DNA from: a gamma proteobacterium symbiont of Stewartia floridana
Lineage (GTDB): Bacteria > Pseudomonadota > Gammaproteobacteria > Chromatiales > Chromatiaceae
Direction: 5' to 3'
Length of the DNA: 64,000 nucleotides
NCBI GenBank assembly: GCA_003676145.1
Contig: NAUB01000022.1
Location: 124,001 to 188,000, forward strand
Part shown: positions 55,270 to 63,941 of the stretch, piece after piece
Numbering within the stretch: position 1 is the stretch's first letter
Layout of the letters: each line of letters opens with the position of its first letter
Program-made: the position numbers and the translations under genes
Notes under the pieces: generated by a model
The model's database searches: none
The model's input: only the letters and a program-made list of their open reading frames with translations
What the model was told of the DNA's origin: nothing

Positions 55270-58143
55270 CTAGTGTGAGAGGTTGCCATCGAAATGCATA
55301 TCCGTATCATCAAGCCGCTCCCCCGGATCTTCAACCCTGCCGGCAGAAAGTGCCTTATCAATCAACGCCACCTGTTGTTCCCTATGGAGTGTGGCGTCAC
55401 CACAGGCCGGAGACGCCGAGGGGGAACGCCCGGCATAGCCAAGGCTCTGTTCGGATTGCGCCAGAAAGCGCAAATGGTGCTGAATCTGATACCAGGCGCC
55501 CTGGTTTCGTGGTTCCTCCTGACACCATAGGATCTCTGTAAGTTGTTCATAGCCTGACAAAATTTCAGCCAGGGGGTGGCGGGGAAACGGATAGAGTTGC
55601 TCCACTCTGAGGATGGCGATGTCACTGATCCCCCTTTCACGCCGGGTTTGTAGCAATTCAAAGTAGACCTTACCACTGCAAAGCACGACTCGCCGTACCC
55701 GCTGTGGGTCCAGGTCATCCGCTTCAGGGAGCACCGCCGCCAGCGCGCCATCGGTAAAGGCCTGGAGTTGTGACTTGGCCATCGGATGCCGCAACAGGCT
55801 TTTCGGTGTCATCACAATCAACGGCCGACGAAAACGCCGCATCATCTGGTCCCGCAGCAGGTGGAAAAACTGCGCCGGAGTGGTGGGTACCCAGACCCGC
55901 ATATTGAGTTCCGCGCAGAGTTGCAGATAGCGTTCCAAGCGTGCCGAGGAGTGCTCAGGTCCCTGCCCTTCAAATCCGTGTGGCAGAAACAGGGTCAACT
56001 GACAGAGACGCCCCCATTTCAGATAGCCACTGGCGATGAATTGATCGATCACCATCTGAGCACCGTTGCCGAAATCACCGAACTGAGCCTCCCAGATGAC
56101 CAATGTGCCGGGCATCGAGGTGGCGTAACCATATTCAAAACCCAGTACGGCCAGTTCAGAGAGGATGGAGTTGATCACCTCGAAGCGGGGCTGCGCCTCG
56201 AACAACTGTTTCAAGGGAGTATGGGTGGCAAAATTGATCTGGTCGTGAAACGTGGCATGACGATGAGCAAAAGTACCTCTGACCGAATCCTGACCGGAGA
56301 GTCGCACAGCATAACCATCATGCAGCAAGGTGGCGTAGGCAAGTGTCTCTGCCATCCCCCAATCAAATGCCACCTCGGCGGATAGCATCCTTTGTCGCTC
56401 AGCCACCACTCGGGCCACTGCCCGCTGCAGGGTGAATCCCTCAGGAAGTTTCAGAGTCTGCTGCCCCAGGCGACACAACAACTCGCGATCAACCCTGGTC
56501 TCCACCTGCTCATCAGGCCGGGCGTTCAGGTACTCCTCCCAATGGGCTTCGTAACCACTGCGTGAACCCCGCAGAAACTCCCGCACAACCACCTTGCCCT
56601 GCTCCAGGGAGTAGCGGTAACTCTCACGCATCTCCTCCGCATCGTCCCCTTTAACCAGACCGTCCTCCACCAGACGCTGGGCATACAATTCACGGGTAGT
56701 CGCCATGTTACGGATTCGTTGATACATCTGTGGCTGAGTCATCATCGGTTCGTCGGCCTCATTGTGGCCCTGCCGTCGATAGCAGACCAGGTCGATGACC
56801 ACATCATTCTGAAATGTCAGTCGATAGTCGATTGCCAGCCTGGTAACGAACAGCACCGCATCCGGATCATCCCCATTGACATGAAAAATCGGTGCCTGGA
56901 TCAGTTTTGCCACCTCAGTACAGTAGAGGGTGGAGCGGGCCTCCTGGGGGTGGCTGGTGGTAAAACCGATCTGATTGTTGACGACCACGTGAATCGTACC
57001 GCCTGTGCCGTAGGCTTTGGTCTTGGAGAGGTTCAGCGTCTCCGTCACCACACCCTGACCGATAAACGCCGCATCCCCATGCACAATCACCGGCAGTACC
57101 AGATCCTTGGCGTCCGATTCATGACGATCCTGTCTTGCACGGCAACCACCCTGCACCACCGGCCCGATGATCTCCAAGTGAGATGGGTTGAAGGCGAGTG
57201 ACAGATGAACCGGCCCACCCGGTGTCTGGATGTTGGAGTAGAAACCCTGGTGATACTTCACATCCCCGGAACCGGAGCCTGCATCCAGCCTGTGGTCTCC
57301 CTCAAACTCTGAAAAGAGCTCACTGGGCGCCTTGCCAAGCAGATTCACCAACACGTTCAAACGCCCCCGGTGGGCCATGCCGATCACCACATCGGTGACA
57401 CCGCGCTGCCCCCCACCCTGGACGATTTCGTCCAACAGGGGAATCAGGGAATCCCCCCCCTCCAATGAGAAACGTTTCTGCCCCACATAGCGACGATGAA
57501 GATACTGCTCCAACCCCTCGGCAGCGGTTAAATCCCTGAGTATATCGATACGTTCCCGGTCGCTGTTCTGGGCCGCCCAATCCCCCCGGGTCGACTCCAG
57601 CCGACGCTCGATCCAACGACGTTCGTCCGCTGCGCTGAGGTGCAGGTATTCACTCGCCAGTGTGCCGCAGTAGACCCGCTCAAGAACTTCAATAACCTCA
57701 GCGGCGGGCAACGTCTGCTCTGCCTCGATGGAGATCACATTGACCGGCTGCTGCAGATCGGTTCTTTGTAATCCGTAGTAGCTTGGATCCAACTCCTTCG
57801 GTCGCTGCTGGGTCACCAGCCCCAATGGATCAATCTCCGCATAAAGATGCCCAGACAGGCGGTAAGCCATGAACAGTCGATCCAGGCCCGGGTGAATCAG
57901 TGGCGGCTGGGGGAGATGGCCGGTAGGGCTCTTGGCCTCTGTGCCAATATCATGATCGAAACCGTAAAAGAAGCTGCGCCACTCCGCCGATACCCCCTCG
58001 GGATCTTCACAAAAGGCTTCATAGAGTTGATCGATATATTCGGCGCTGGCACCGATAAAATCGGCTCTGCGACGTTGAATCTTTGTGTTTTTGTCCACCC
58101 TCAGTCCCCGCCTTTCGCCTAACTTCTGCAGCCAGTCTAGCAC
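55270..58143 (-). CDS. sucA: 2-oxoglutarate dehydrogenase E1 component
   Basis: 957-residue thiamine-diphosphate enzyme that decarboxylates 2-oxoglutarate in the TCA cycle and hands the succinyl group to E2. Features: N-terminal E2-binding helix ASAEYIDQLYEAFCEDPEGV, VVIGMAHRGRLNVLVNLLGK, HGDAAFIGQGVVTETLNLS (ThDP pocket) and the C-terminal QEEPRNQGAWYQI. Translation begins at a GTG, the only initiator that keeps the N-terminal helix. sucB and lpd do not follow, so the complex genes are split. The last 30 residues contain a short non-conserved tail. Confidence 0.95.
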   Translation of the reverse strand: MLDWLQKLGERRGLRVDKNTKIQRRRADFIGASAEYIDQLYEAFCEDPEGVSAEWRSFFYGFDHDIGTEAKSPTGHLPQPPLIHPGLDRLFMAYRLSGHLYAEIDPLGLVTQQRPKELDPSYYGLQRTDLQQPVNVISIEAEQTLPAAEVIEVLERVYCGTLASEYLHLSAADERRWIERRLESTRGDWAAQNSDRERIDILRDLTAAEGLEQYLHRRYVGQKRFSLEGGDSLIPLLDEIVQGGGQRGVTDVVIGMAHRGRLNVLVNLLGKAPSELFSEFEGDHRLDAGSGSGDVKYHQGFYSNIQTPGGPVHLSLAFNPSHLEIIGPVVQGGCRARQDRHESDAKDLVLPVIVHGDAAFIGQGVVTETLNLSKTKAYGTGGTIHVVVNNQIGFTTSHPQEARSTLYCTEVAKLIQAPIFHVNGDDPDAVLFVTRLAIDYRLTFQNDVVIDLVCYRRQGHNEADEPMMTQPQMYQRIRNMATTRELYAQRLVEDGLVKGDDAEEMRESYRYSLEQGKVVVREFLRGSRSGYEAHWEEYLNARPDEQVETRVDRELLCRLGQQTLKLPEGFTLQRAVARVVAERQRMLSAEVAFDWGMAETLAYATLLHDGYAVRLSGQDSVRGTFAHRHATFHDQINFATHTPLKQLFEAQPRFEVINSILSELAVLGFEYGYATSMPGTLVIWEAQFGDFGNGAQMVIDQFIASGYLKWGRLCQLTLFLPHGFEGQGPEHSSARLERYLQLCAELNMRVWVPTTPAQFFHLLRDQMMRRFRRPLIVMTPKSLLRHPMAKSQLQAFTDGALAAVLPEADDLDPQRVRRVVLCSGKVYFELLQTRRERGISDIAILRVEQLYPFPRHPLAEILSGYEQLTEILWCQEEPRNQGAWYQIQHHLRFLAQSEQSLGYAGRSPSASPACGDATLHREQQVALIDKALSAGRVEDPGERLDDTDMHFDGNLSH

Positions 58144-58412
58144 CAGCTGAATGCTGAAGTGAATCAGCGTCAGATGTCACCGGATGATGCGTGAATTACA
58201 GGGCCTCCCCCTATCTGATGTATCTTGCAAAATCCACTCTGCAGGCGGGGGATTTACCGGGTAATCAGGAATCTGAGATCGGTGAACACCCTGAAATGCC
58301 CGGTTTGGAACAGTAGATCGGTTTCCTCAAATTCAGGCTGATCTTGCTTACAATCAGCAGGCCAGATTCGACATTTCCAGAGATGCCCTATGTTATAATT
58401 GGAGAAATGTAA

Positions 58413-59849
58413 TTGTGTGGTTTCAAGGGGTTTACACGATTGGATCTTGCCTCACTCAAGCCCACGGGAAAACACTCCCTGGCCCTAATCTCAGGCATTC
58501 TGTTCTTCCTGGTGGTCGCTGCCACTACGGAAGTGATCGCCTATCTGCTGGACTCAAAGAACCAGGAACATGAACGCTCCGATGTAGTGGAAAGGGTCTC
58601 AACCCTGAGAGCCAGACTGGAGGGCGAACTCAACTCCACACTGCACCTGACCCGTGGTTTGATTGCCTATGTGGCAACTCATCCAGATATCCAGGAGCCT
58701 AATTTTTCGCAACTGGTCAGCGAAATCCTCTCTCAGGGACGCAACATCCGTAACATCGGTTTGGCACGAAATAACATCATCACCCACATATTTCCATTGG
58801 CCGGCAATGAATCGGCGCTGGGACTGGAATATGAGAAAAACAGTAAGCAGTGGCCAGCTGTAAAACAGGCGATGGATGCCAAAGGTACCGTTGTCGCAGG
58901 ACCGGTGAACCTGGTACAGGGTGGTCAGGCATTTATTGCACGAACGCCGATATATACCCGTCAAGGTATCACTGGCTTGTTGAGTGAGCATAAACCCAGT
59001 TATTGGGGAATGGCTTCCATTGTGATCGATATACCGAGCCTGTTTCAGAGCGCAGGGATATCGGAACAGACCGATGGGCTCTCCCTGGCGCTCAGAGGAA
59101 AGGATAGCAAGGGCGCACAGGGTGCATTGATCTTCGGCGATGAAACACTTTTTCAAATGTCTCCAGTTGTCCAATCCATTGTGCTTCCGAATGGCAGTTG
59201 GCAGATCGCTGCGATCCCCATTTCAGGATGGGGCTCAGATTTAACCCCGATCTGGCTATTGCGGACCAGTGGCTGGTTGTTGGCGCTGCTGATCGGTGCT
59301 CTGATTGCAGCATTGGTCGAAACCCGGGCTACCAATCTGGAATTGGCCCTTCATGATCCGCTGACCGGTCTGCCCAACAGGCGACTGCTGGAAGACCGTA
59401 TGCAACAGTTGCTTGAACACCATAAAAGAAACAAAACCGGTTTTGGTGTTCTCACTATCGATCTGGATGGCTTCAAGGCCGTGAACGATCGTTATGGGCA
59501 TCGCACTGGTGACAACCTGCTGCAAATCGCCGCATTCCGCATGCAGTCGAGTATTCGTGCCACAGATACCGTGTGCCGAAGTGGCGGTGATGAGTTCATC
59601 ATTCTGGTTGATGATGTGCACAGCCGAGGTGATCTGGAAAAGGCGCAACACCAGGTGATCAATAAACTCACGGGTAACGCGCTTGTGGAACACCGAACCA
59701 TTCAACTGCAAGCCAGTTCGGGCATTGCCTTCTACCCCGAAGATGGAGAGACCTTGGACAGCCTGCTCAAGGCCAGTGATCGAAAGATGTATAGCAATAA
59801 GCGTAGCGGCCAGGTTTTCGATATCGAATCAGCCAACCAGAGAAACTGA
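58413..59849 (+). CDS. CHASE-GGDEF diguanylate cyclase
   Basis: Membrane sensor of 478 residues. A first transmembrane helix (LALISGILFFLVVAATTEVI) is followed by a periplasmic CHASE domain (about 45-275; LTRGLIAYVATHPDIQEPNF, VAGPVNLVQGGQAFIARTPI). A second helix (LLALLIGALIAALVE) leads to the cyclase domain with DLDGFKAVNDRYGH and intact GGDEF at 391-395. The start is uncertain: TTG at 58413 has GGAG 8 bases upstream, while a TTG at 58440 has AAGGGG. A TATAAT at 58394-58399 may be the -10 box. It likely makes c-di-GMP in response to an external ligand. Confidence 0.9.
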   Translation: MCGFKGFTRLDLASLKPTGKHSLALISGILFFLVVAATTEVIAYLLDSKNQEHERSDVVERVSTLRARLEGELNSTLHLTRGLIAYVATHPDIQEPNFSQLVSEILSQGRNIRNIGLARNNIITHIFPLAGNESALGLEYEKNSKQWPAVKQAMDAKGTVVAGPVNLVQGGQAFIARTPIYTRQGITGLLSEHKPSYWGMASIVIDIPSLFQSAGISEQTDGLSLALRGKDSKGAQGALIFGDETLFQMSPVVQSIVLPNGSWQIAAIPISGWGSDLTPIWLLRTSGWLLALLIGALIAALVETRATNLELALHDPLTGLPNRRLLEDRMQQLLEHHKRNKTGFGVLTIDLDGFKAVNDRYGHRTGDNLLQIAAFRMQSSIRATDTVCRSGGDEFIILVDDVHSRGDLEKAQHQVINKLTGNALVEHRTIQLQASSGIAFYPEDGETLDSLLKASDRKMYSNKRSGQVFDIESANQRN

Positions 59850-60164
59850 AGCGTTGCGCTACCCGGTCTGGCAATCACAGACCAAACTGTGTTTTCAGCC
59901 GTAACCAACTCACTGTGAAACGCCCCTTATGGATGGGCAAGCCGCAGGACAGCACCGACTCGCTCTCGATACGATTCAGACGCCCTTTGTTTTGTACCAC
60001 TTACCACGATCTCATGGGATTGGTTTGTAGGAATCGCGACAATCATCCTCCCTGAGATCGCCTTTGTTTCCGTTTTTCAGCGAATTCCCCCTGTTTCCAT
60101 CAGATGGAACAGTTTTTGCCAGAACCCTATCAGGTAATTTGTGTACAGCTTTTCGGGGGATGGT
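59850..60164. other. 315-base gap before the rhodanese gene
   Basis: No gene on either strand. An imperfect inverted repeat (CTGTTTCCATC / GATGGAACAG, 60091-60111) lies about 50 bases before the rhodanese start and might be an operator. Nothing else seen. Confidence 0.4.
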
Positions 60165-60494
60165 ATGGGTTATTCTGATATTGAGGTTTCGAATGTCGAG
60201 ACTCTGCTTTCGACGGCCGATCCCCTGATCCTCGATATGCGCGACCAGCAGAGTCATAAACGGGGACGACTACCCAGCGCCCTATCCGTTTCAGACGAGA
60301 CCATAGGACGCCTGATCCGTCAGCGACGCAGCAATCCGGCCGTACTGGTCTATTGCTATCACGGTAATCAAAGCCGTGATCTTTGCCGTTTTCTAAGCCA
60401 AATGGGATTGAAGAATGTACACAACCTGGCCGGTGGCTGGGAGGCCTGGGAACGTTTTAAAGCATCCAATGATGAAGCAGGAAAAGAGGCATGA
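60165..60494 (+). CDS. Rhodanese-domain sulfurtransferase (GlpE-like)
   Basis: 109-residue single-domain rhodanese. The active-site loop is YCYHGNQSRD with the catalytic Cys, and the C-terminal signature is VHNLAGGWEAWERF. Such proteins move sulfane sulfur. The ATG at 60165 has GGGGGA upstream; earlier in-frame codons lack a ribosome site. Its stop overlaps the glutaredoxin start (ATGA), tying it to Fe-S cluster or sulfur traffic. Confidence 0.9.
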   Translation: MGYSDIEVSNVETLLSTADPLILDMRDQQSHKRGRLPSALSVSDETIGRLIRQRRSNPAVLVYCYHGNQSRDLCRFLSQMGLKNVHNLAGGWEAWERFKASNDEAGKEA

Positions 60495-60808
60495 AAACCA
60501 CAGACAAGATTCGTAAACAGTTGAGTGACCACCCGGTAATTCTCTACATGAAAGGCACCCCTGAAGAGCCCCGTTGTGGTTTCTCAGCCAAGGCCGCGTC
60601 GGTAATGAAAGCAACCCAGGTGGATTTTGCGCATGTGGATGTGCTCAGCTCACCACTGATCATGCAGGCACTGCCTGAGGTCTCGGAGTTCCCGACCTTT
60701 CCTCAACTGTTCATCAATGGCGAGATCATCGGTGGCAGCGATATTGTCGAAGCGATGTATCAAAGCGGCGAACTGGTTCCCATGCTGAAAGCCGCCACTG
60801 AGAGTTAG
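60491..60808 (+). CDS. grxD: Monothiol glutaredoxin (Grx4 type)
   Basis: 105-residue Grx with the monothiol active site CGFS in GTPEEPRCGFSAKA, plus FPTFPQLFINGEIIGGSDI, which binds glutathione. It carries labile 2Fe-2S clusters, usually with a BolA partner; a BolA gene follows 9 bases later. Overlaps the rhodanese gene by 4 bases. Confidence 0.95.
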   Translation: MKTTDKIRKQLSDHPVILYMKGTPEEPRCGFSAKAASVMKATQVDFAHVDVLSSPLIMQALPEVSEFPTFPQLFINGEIIGGSDIVEAMYQSGELVPMLKAATES

Positions 60809-60817
60809 GAGGTAGCC

Positions 60818-61084
60818 ATGAATGAGGAAGAGATCATCGCACGTGTGCGTACACTGCATCCGCAGGCGGTCATTGATATCGCCGGTGAGGATTGCAGCTT
60901 TGAGCTCTATGTGGTCAGCGAAGCCTTTACCGGAGTCTCCATTCTGAAACGTCAGCAACCGATCCTGGCCCTGTTCAAGGAGGAGATCAGCAACGGTAGC
61001 CTGCACGCCCTGACGATCAAGGCGAAGACACCGGCTGAATTATCCTCGCAAGGTGGTTTGATACAGATACAGCCACTTGCCTGA
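60818..61084 (+). CDS. BolA-family protein (IbaG/YrbA-like)
   Basis: 88-residue BolA-fold protein starting MNEEEIIARVRTLHPQAVID with GGAGG upstream. The usual helix-turn-helix-like region and conserved His (SLHALTIKAKTPAELSSQ) are present. It pairs with the preceding Grx4 to shuttle Fe-S clusters. Confidence 0.88.
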   Translation: MNEEEIIARVRTLHPQAVIDIAGEDCSFELYVVSEAFTGVSILKRQQPILALFKEEISNGSLHALTIKAKTPAELSSQGGLIQIQPLA

Positions 61085-61163
61085 ACACGACAGATGGCGG
61101 AATAGCCCTAGCTCAGGCTCTCTGAGGATTTATTTCAATCAGGTTTAGCAAACAGGAAACAGC

Positions 61164-61712
61164 ATGCATAAGATCGGTATCTTCTTCGGCACGGAATCGG
61201 GTACGACCCGACTGATTGCAAAAAAGATCGCGCGTAATATCAATGCCCGGCATGAGGGTCAACCGGCGGCCAAACCGATCAACATCAACCGGGTGGAGAT
61301 GGATCAGTTACTTGCCTATGACAAGCTGATACTCGGCACACCCACCTATGGTGAAGGCAGGCTGCCTGGAAAAGCGGCGGGGAACGAGGAGATCAGTTGG
61401 CAGGAGTTCCTGCCGCAACTGACATCCACCGATTTAACCGGTAAGCAGATTGCCCTCTATGGCCTGGGCGATCAGGAGAGTTATCCCGATCGGTTTGTCG
61501 ATGGCATGATGCTTCTCCATCAGCCTCTGCAACAAGCCGGTGCTGAGTTGATTGGTGGCTGTGCGGTTGAAGGATTCGAGTTCAACCATTCAAAGTCGGT
61601 GGTGGATGGACGGTTTGTCGGACTGGTACTGGATCAACATCTGCAACACCTGCTGACAGAGCAACGCATCGATAGCTGGCTGGATGAGATTCTGCCGTTG
61701 ATGCTGGCCTGA
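61164..61712 (+). CDS. Long-chain flavodoxin (NifF/FldA-like)
   Basis: 182-residue FMN electron carrier. The phosphate loop is FFGTESGTTRLIAKKIA, the 50s loop ILGTPTYGEGRLPG, and the 90s loop YGLGDQESYPDRFVDG. The long-chain insert (EGFEFNHSKSVVDGRFVG) is present. The 50s and late regions resemble Azotobacter NifF, so it may feed electrons to nitrogenase, but a general FldA role fits equally. It is 79 bases after the BolA gene. Confidence 0.92.
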   Translation: MHKIGIFFGTESGTTRLIAKKIARNINARHEGQPAAKPININRVEMDQLLAYDKLILGTPTYGEGRLPGKAAGNEEISWQEFLPQLTSTDLTGKQIALYGLGDQESYPDRFVDGMMLLHQPLQQAGAELIGGCAVEGFEFNHSKSVVDGRFVGLVLDQHLQHLLTEQRIDSWLDEILPLMLA

Positions 61713-61725
61713 ATCTCAATCAAGC

Positions 61726-62196
61726 TTATTGATCCGACTGCTCTTCCCTCAATTTGCTGCGTACCGCCATCAACACCTTGCCAAAGGTGTTGTGACCCAG
61801 CCCGTCACGCCCACAGCCCCAATAGTAGTCGTACTGACTGGTCTCGATGATCTTCTGTTCACCGGTTGCAAACAAGGCAGCGGCCACTTCCGGGTGAGTC
61901 CGGCATTTGATGTAGATGGCGCGGGTCATCACCACCTCACGAACCTGTTTCCAATCTTTGCGCATCGATCGTTTTTTATTCGCTGCCAGTTTCTGCGCCT
62001 TGTTGGGATGGTCAGCCTCTCTGATCTCCTCCCGCAGTGCAGCTTCCTCAAATTTCATGCCCTGATAGTAGTGCTCCACCGAAGGCCAGTTCGCACCATC
62101 CAGTTCTAAACCAAACTTTGAACAGCTGGCCAATGGATGGTTTACATCGGTCCGTGAGAGGTAGTAAGGCTCCAGGTTATCTGCGGAAAACATCAA
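61726..62196 (-). CDS. NADAR-family N-glycosidase (YbiA/RibX-like)
   Basis: 156-residue protein with the NADAR signatures WPSVEHYYQGMKF, ADHPNKAQKLA and YYWGCGRDGLGHNTFGKVLM. Characterised members hydrolyse phosphorylated intermediates of riboflavin synthesis or act on ADP-ribose derivatives. It is the third gene of the HAD-YjbQ-NADAR operon, starting 25 bases after yjbQ. Its catalytic Glu is expected in the SVEHYYQ motif. Confidence 0.88.
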   Translation of the reverse strand: MMFSADNLEPYYLSRTDVNHPLASCSKFGLELDGANWPSVEHYYQGMKFEEAALREEIREADHPNKAQKLAANKKRSMRKDWKQVREVVMTRAIYIKCRTHPEVAAALFATGEQKIIETSQYDYYWGCGRDGLGHNTFGKVLMAVRSKLREEQSDQ

Positions 62197-62221
62197 GACA
62201 CTCCGTTAATATTCAGTCTGC

Positions 62222-62632
62222 TCAATCGTGACTCTGCAGGATCGTGCAAACCACCCTGCGCTCCCGTCTCGGGCCATCGAATTCACAAAAGAAGATATTC
62301 TGCCACTGGGATAACCCCAATTTACCATCGATTAGAGGAATGGTCTCAGATGGACCTACCAGACCGGACTTGAGGTGGGAATCGCCGTTGCCATCCTGTT
62401 GATCATGCTGCCAGACACCTTTCGGTATCAGTTTACGCAGCAGATCCACAACATCCCGCTGCACACTGTCATCCCAGTTCTCCTGGATCATGATGGCTGC
62501 GGTGGCACCCTGGGCGTAGAGCGCCACCAGACCGTTCTGAATGCCACTGGCGCGCACCACTGCCTCAACCTGGGGTGTGATGTCCATTAGCGCCTCCCGT
62601 TGATGGGTTGTCAGGGTGATGGTGTCACGCAT
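62222..62632 (-). CDS. yjbQ: YjbQ family protein (UPF0047)
   Basis: 136-residue UPF0047 protein. Conserved pieces: GLVALYAQGATAAIMIQENWD, HLKSGLVGPSETIPLIDGKL and LGLSQWQNIFFCEFDGPR. Family members show weak thiamine-phosphate synthase activity, and their true role is unsettled. The ATG at 62632 follows the HAD stop by 15 bases. Confidence 0.9.
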   Translation of the reverse strand: MRDTITLTTHQREALMDITPQVEAVVRASGIQNGLVALYAQGATAAIMIQENWDDSVQRDVVDLLRKLIPKGVWQHDQQDGNGDSHLKSGLVGPSETIPLIDGKLGLSQWQNIFFCEFDGPRRERRVVCTILQSHD

Positions 62633-62647
62633 AGGCTCTCTCTGAGA

Positions 62648-63436
62648 TCAAAATAGTATCTGACCCAGCTCGGTCAGTGAATCGACATCCCAATCCGCAG
62701 CGGGCAGCTCTGGCGGATAAGGGGTTCCCGGTGCAAAGCGACCGGTACGCACCAATGCTGTCATCATACCCAGCCTGGCGGCACCGGCAATGTCCGTATC
62801 CGGTCGGTCGCCGATCATCAGACAATTTGCCAGGCTGGCCCCAAGTCGCTCTGCCGCCATCTCATAGAGCAGTGGTTGGGGCTTGCCAATGATTACCGGC
62901 TGTTTTCCGCTGGCGATGGCGAAAGGCGCCACAAGCGCCCCACCACCGGGCAGCACCCGATGGCTGCCTTCATGATGGGCGTCGACGCTATGATCCGGAT
63001 TGGTACAGACCAGTTGGGCACCCTGCTTGAGGATCAGATTGGTGCCGATGGTGATAGACTCGAAATCGATCCCCGGCCCCTCTCCGATCACCACAAAATC
63101 GGCCTGCTGGGAATCCTCCCGACCTCGCGCTTGCAGTGCCAGATGCAGACCTTCGGCCCCGACCGCAAAATATCTGAAATCCGGCTTCTGTCGGGCCAGC
63201 CAGAGCGCTGTCGCTTCGGCGGATGTGACGATCTGTCTCTCATCCGGTCTTTTGAAGCCCATTCCCTCGAGGCGATCCGCAACCCTGATTGGCGGCAGAA
63301 TAGGATTGTTGGTAATGAAGGCATGGGGCAACTCCCCAACCTGGCGCATGAAATCCAATGCGTCGGGGATGGCTTTTTCGCCATGATAGAGGACACCGTC
63401 CATGTCCAATAGTAGAGCTTTGATTGCCGGTTTCAC
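62648..63436 (-). CDS. HAD-superfamily IIA hydrolase (NagD-like phosphatase)
   Basis: 262-residue phosphatase. Motif I is LLLDMDGVLYHGEKAIP (nucleophile Asp), motif II FITNNP, a C2 cap domain lies between, and motif III/IV is VIIGKPQPLLYE with MIGDRPDTDIAGAARLGM. I start at the GTG at 63436, because the frame upstream of it runs through the dispersed repeat. NagD-like enzymes act on nucleotides or phosphoglycolate. First gene of an operon with yjbQ and the NADAR gene. Confidence 0.88.
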   Translation of the reverse strand: MKPAIKALLLDMDGVLYHGEKAIPDALDFMRQVGELPHAFITNNPILPPIRVADRLEGMGFKRPDERQIVTSAEATALWLARQKPDFRYFAVGAEGLHLALQARGREDSQQADFVVIGEGPGIDFESITIGTNLILKQGAQLVCTNPDHSVDAHHEGSHRVLPGGGALVAPFAIASGKQPVIIGKPQPLLYEMAAERLGASLANCLMIGDRPDTDIAGAARLGMMTALVRTGRFAPGTPYPPELPAADWDVDSLTELGQILF

Positions 63437-63467
63437 GAGTGGTCTTCTGGTGTTGCTGTGTCTGTTG

Positions 63468-63621
63468 TTGGCCGCGAATAAACGCGAATCACCGCTGATG
63501 GACGCAAATATTACCGAGTGGTCGCTGTGGATCAATAGTGGATGATAAATGGCTGAATTATGTATGGTACTTGATTGGAAAATTAGCGTGGATTTGCGGT
63601 GATTGGCGTTTATTTGCGACT
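63468..63621. repeat. Inverted repeat of a dispersed intergenic element
   Basis: The left arm (about 63469-63496, CGCGAATAAACGC then GAATCACCGC) and right arm (about 63594-63620, GCGGTGATTGGCG then TTTATTTGCG) are inverted copies with about two differences in 23 bases. GACGCAAAT extends the left arm. The repeat type is frequent between gammaproteobacterial genes, and a degenerate copy lies at 1765-1810. Confidence 0.65.
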
Positions 63622-63698
63622 GAATTCTTTTTTGGCGCTCTCTGCACCGTAATAAGAGGTGTTTGAGGGTCTCCTTGGCTTGGGTGCGTGCTGAAGGT

Positions 63699-63800
63699 CG
63701 GGATTGATTCGCTACGCTCACCCCTTCGGGGCGCCTACGCTGCGCTGCGGCATCGGCGTCACTGCGTTCCTTTCGAACGAAGGGTTCGAATCAATCCTCT
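63699..63800. repeat. Palindromic intergenic element with GGATTGATTCG arms
   Basis: GGATTGATTCG near 63700-63711 and its complement CGAATCAATCC near 63788-63799 flank a GC-rich core with CCCCTTCGGGG. It looks like a folded repeat element rather than a gene, although open frames cross it. Confidence 0.55.
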
Positions 63801-63861
63801 CTCTCCGCCATAAAAAAAGGGGTGCTCATCTGAGCACCCCTTTTTTTATGGCGGAGAGAGA
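63799..63861. terminator. Strong bidirectional hairpin terminator after tRNA-Ser
   Basis: GGGGTGCTCA-TC-TGAGCACCCC is flanked by an A run on the left and a T run on the right, so it can terminate in both directions. The pairing continues outwards through TATGGCGGAGAGAG, the 3' end of tRNA-Ser, giving an arm of about 30 perfect bases. On the minus strand it ends the tRNA transcript. Confidence 0.9.
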
Positions 63862-63941
63862 GGGATTCGAACCCTCGATGGAGCTATTAACCCCATACTC
63901 CCTTAGCAGGGGAGCGCCTTCAGCCGCTCGGCCATCTCTCC
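63849..63941 (-). tRNA. tRNA-Ser (anticodon GCU)
   Basis: 93-base class II tRNA on the minus strand. Acceptor GGAGAGA/TCTCTCC, anticodon loop CTGCTAA with anticodon GCT (reads AGC/AGU), a long variable arm after GGGAG, T-arm GAGGGTTCGAATCCCTC and encoded CCA. Followed by the strong hairpin terminator. Confidence 0.96.
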
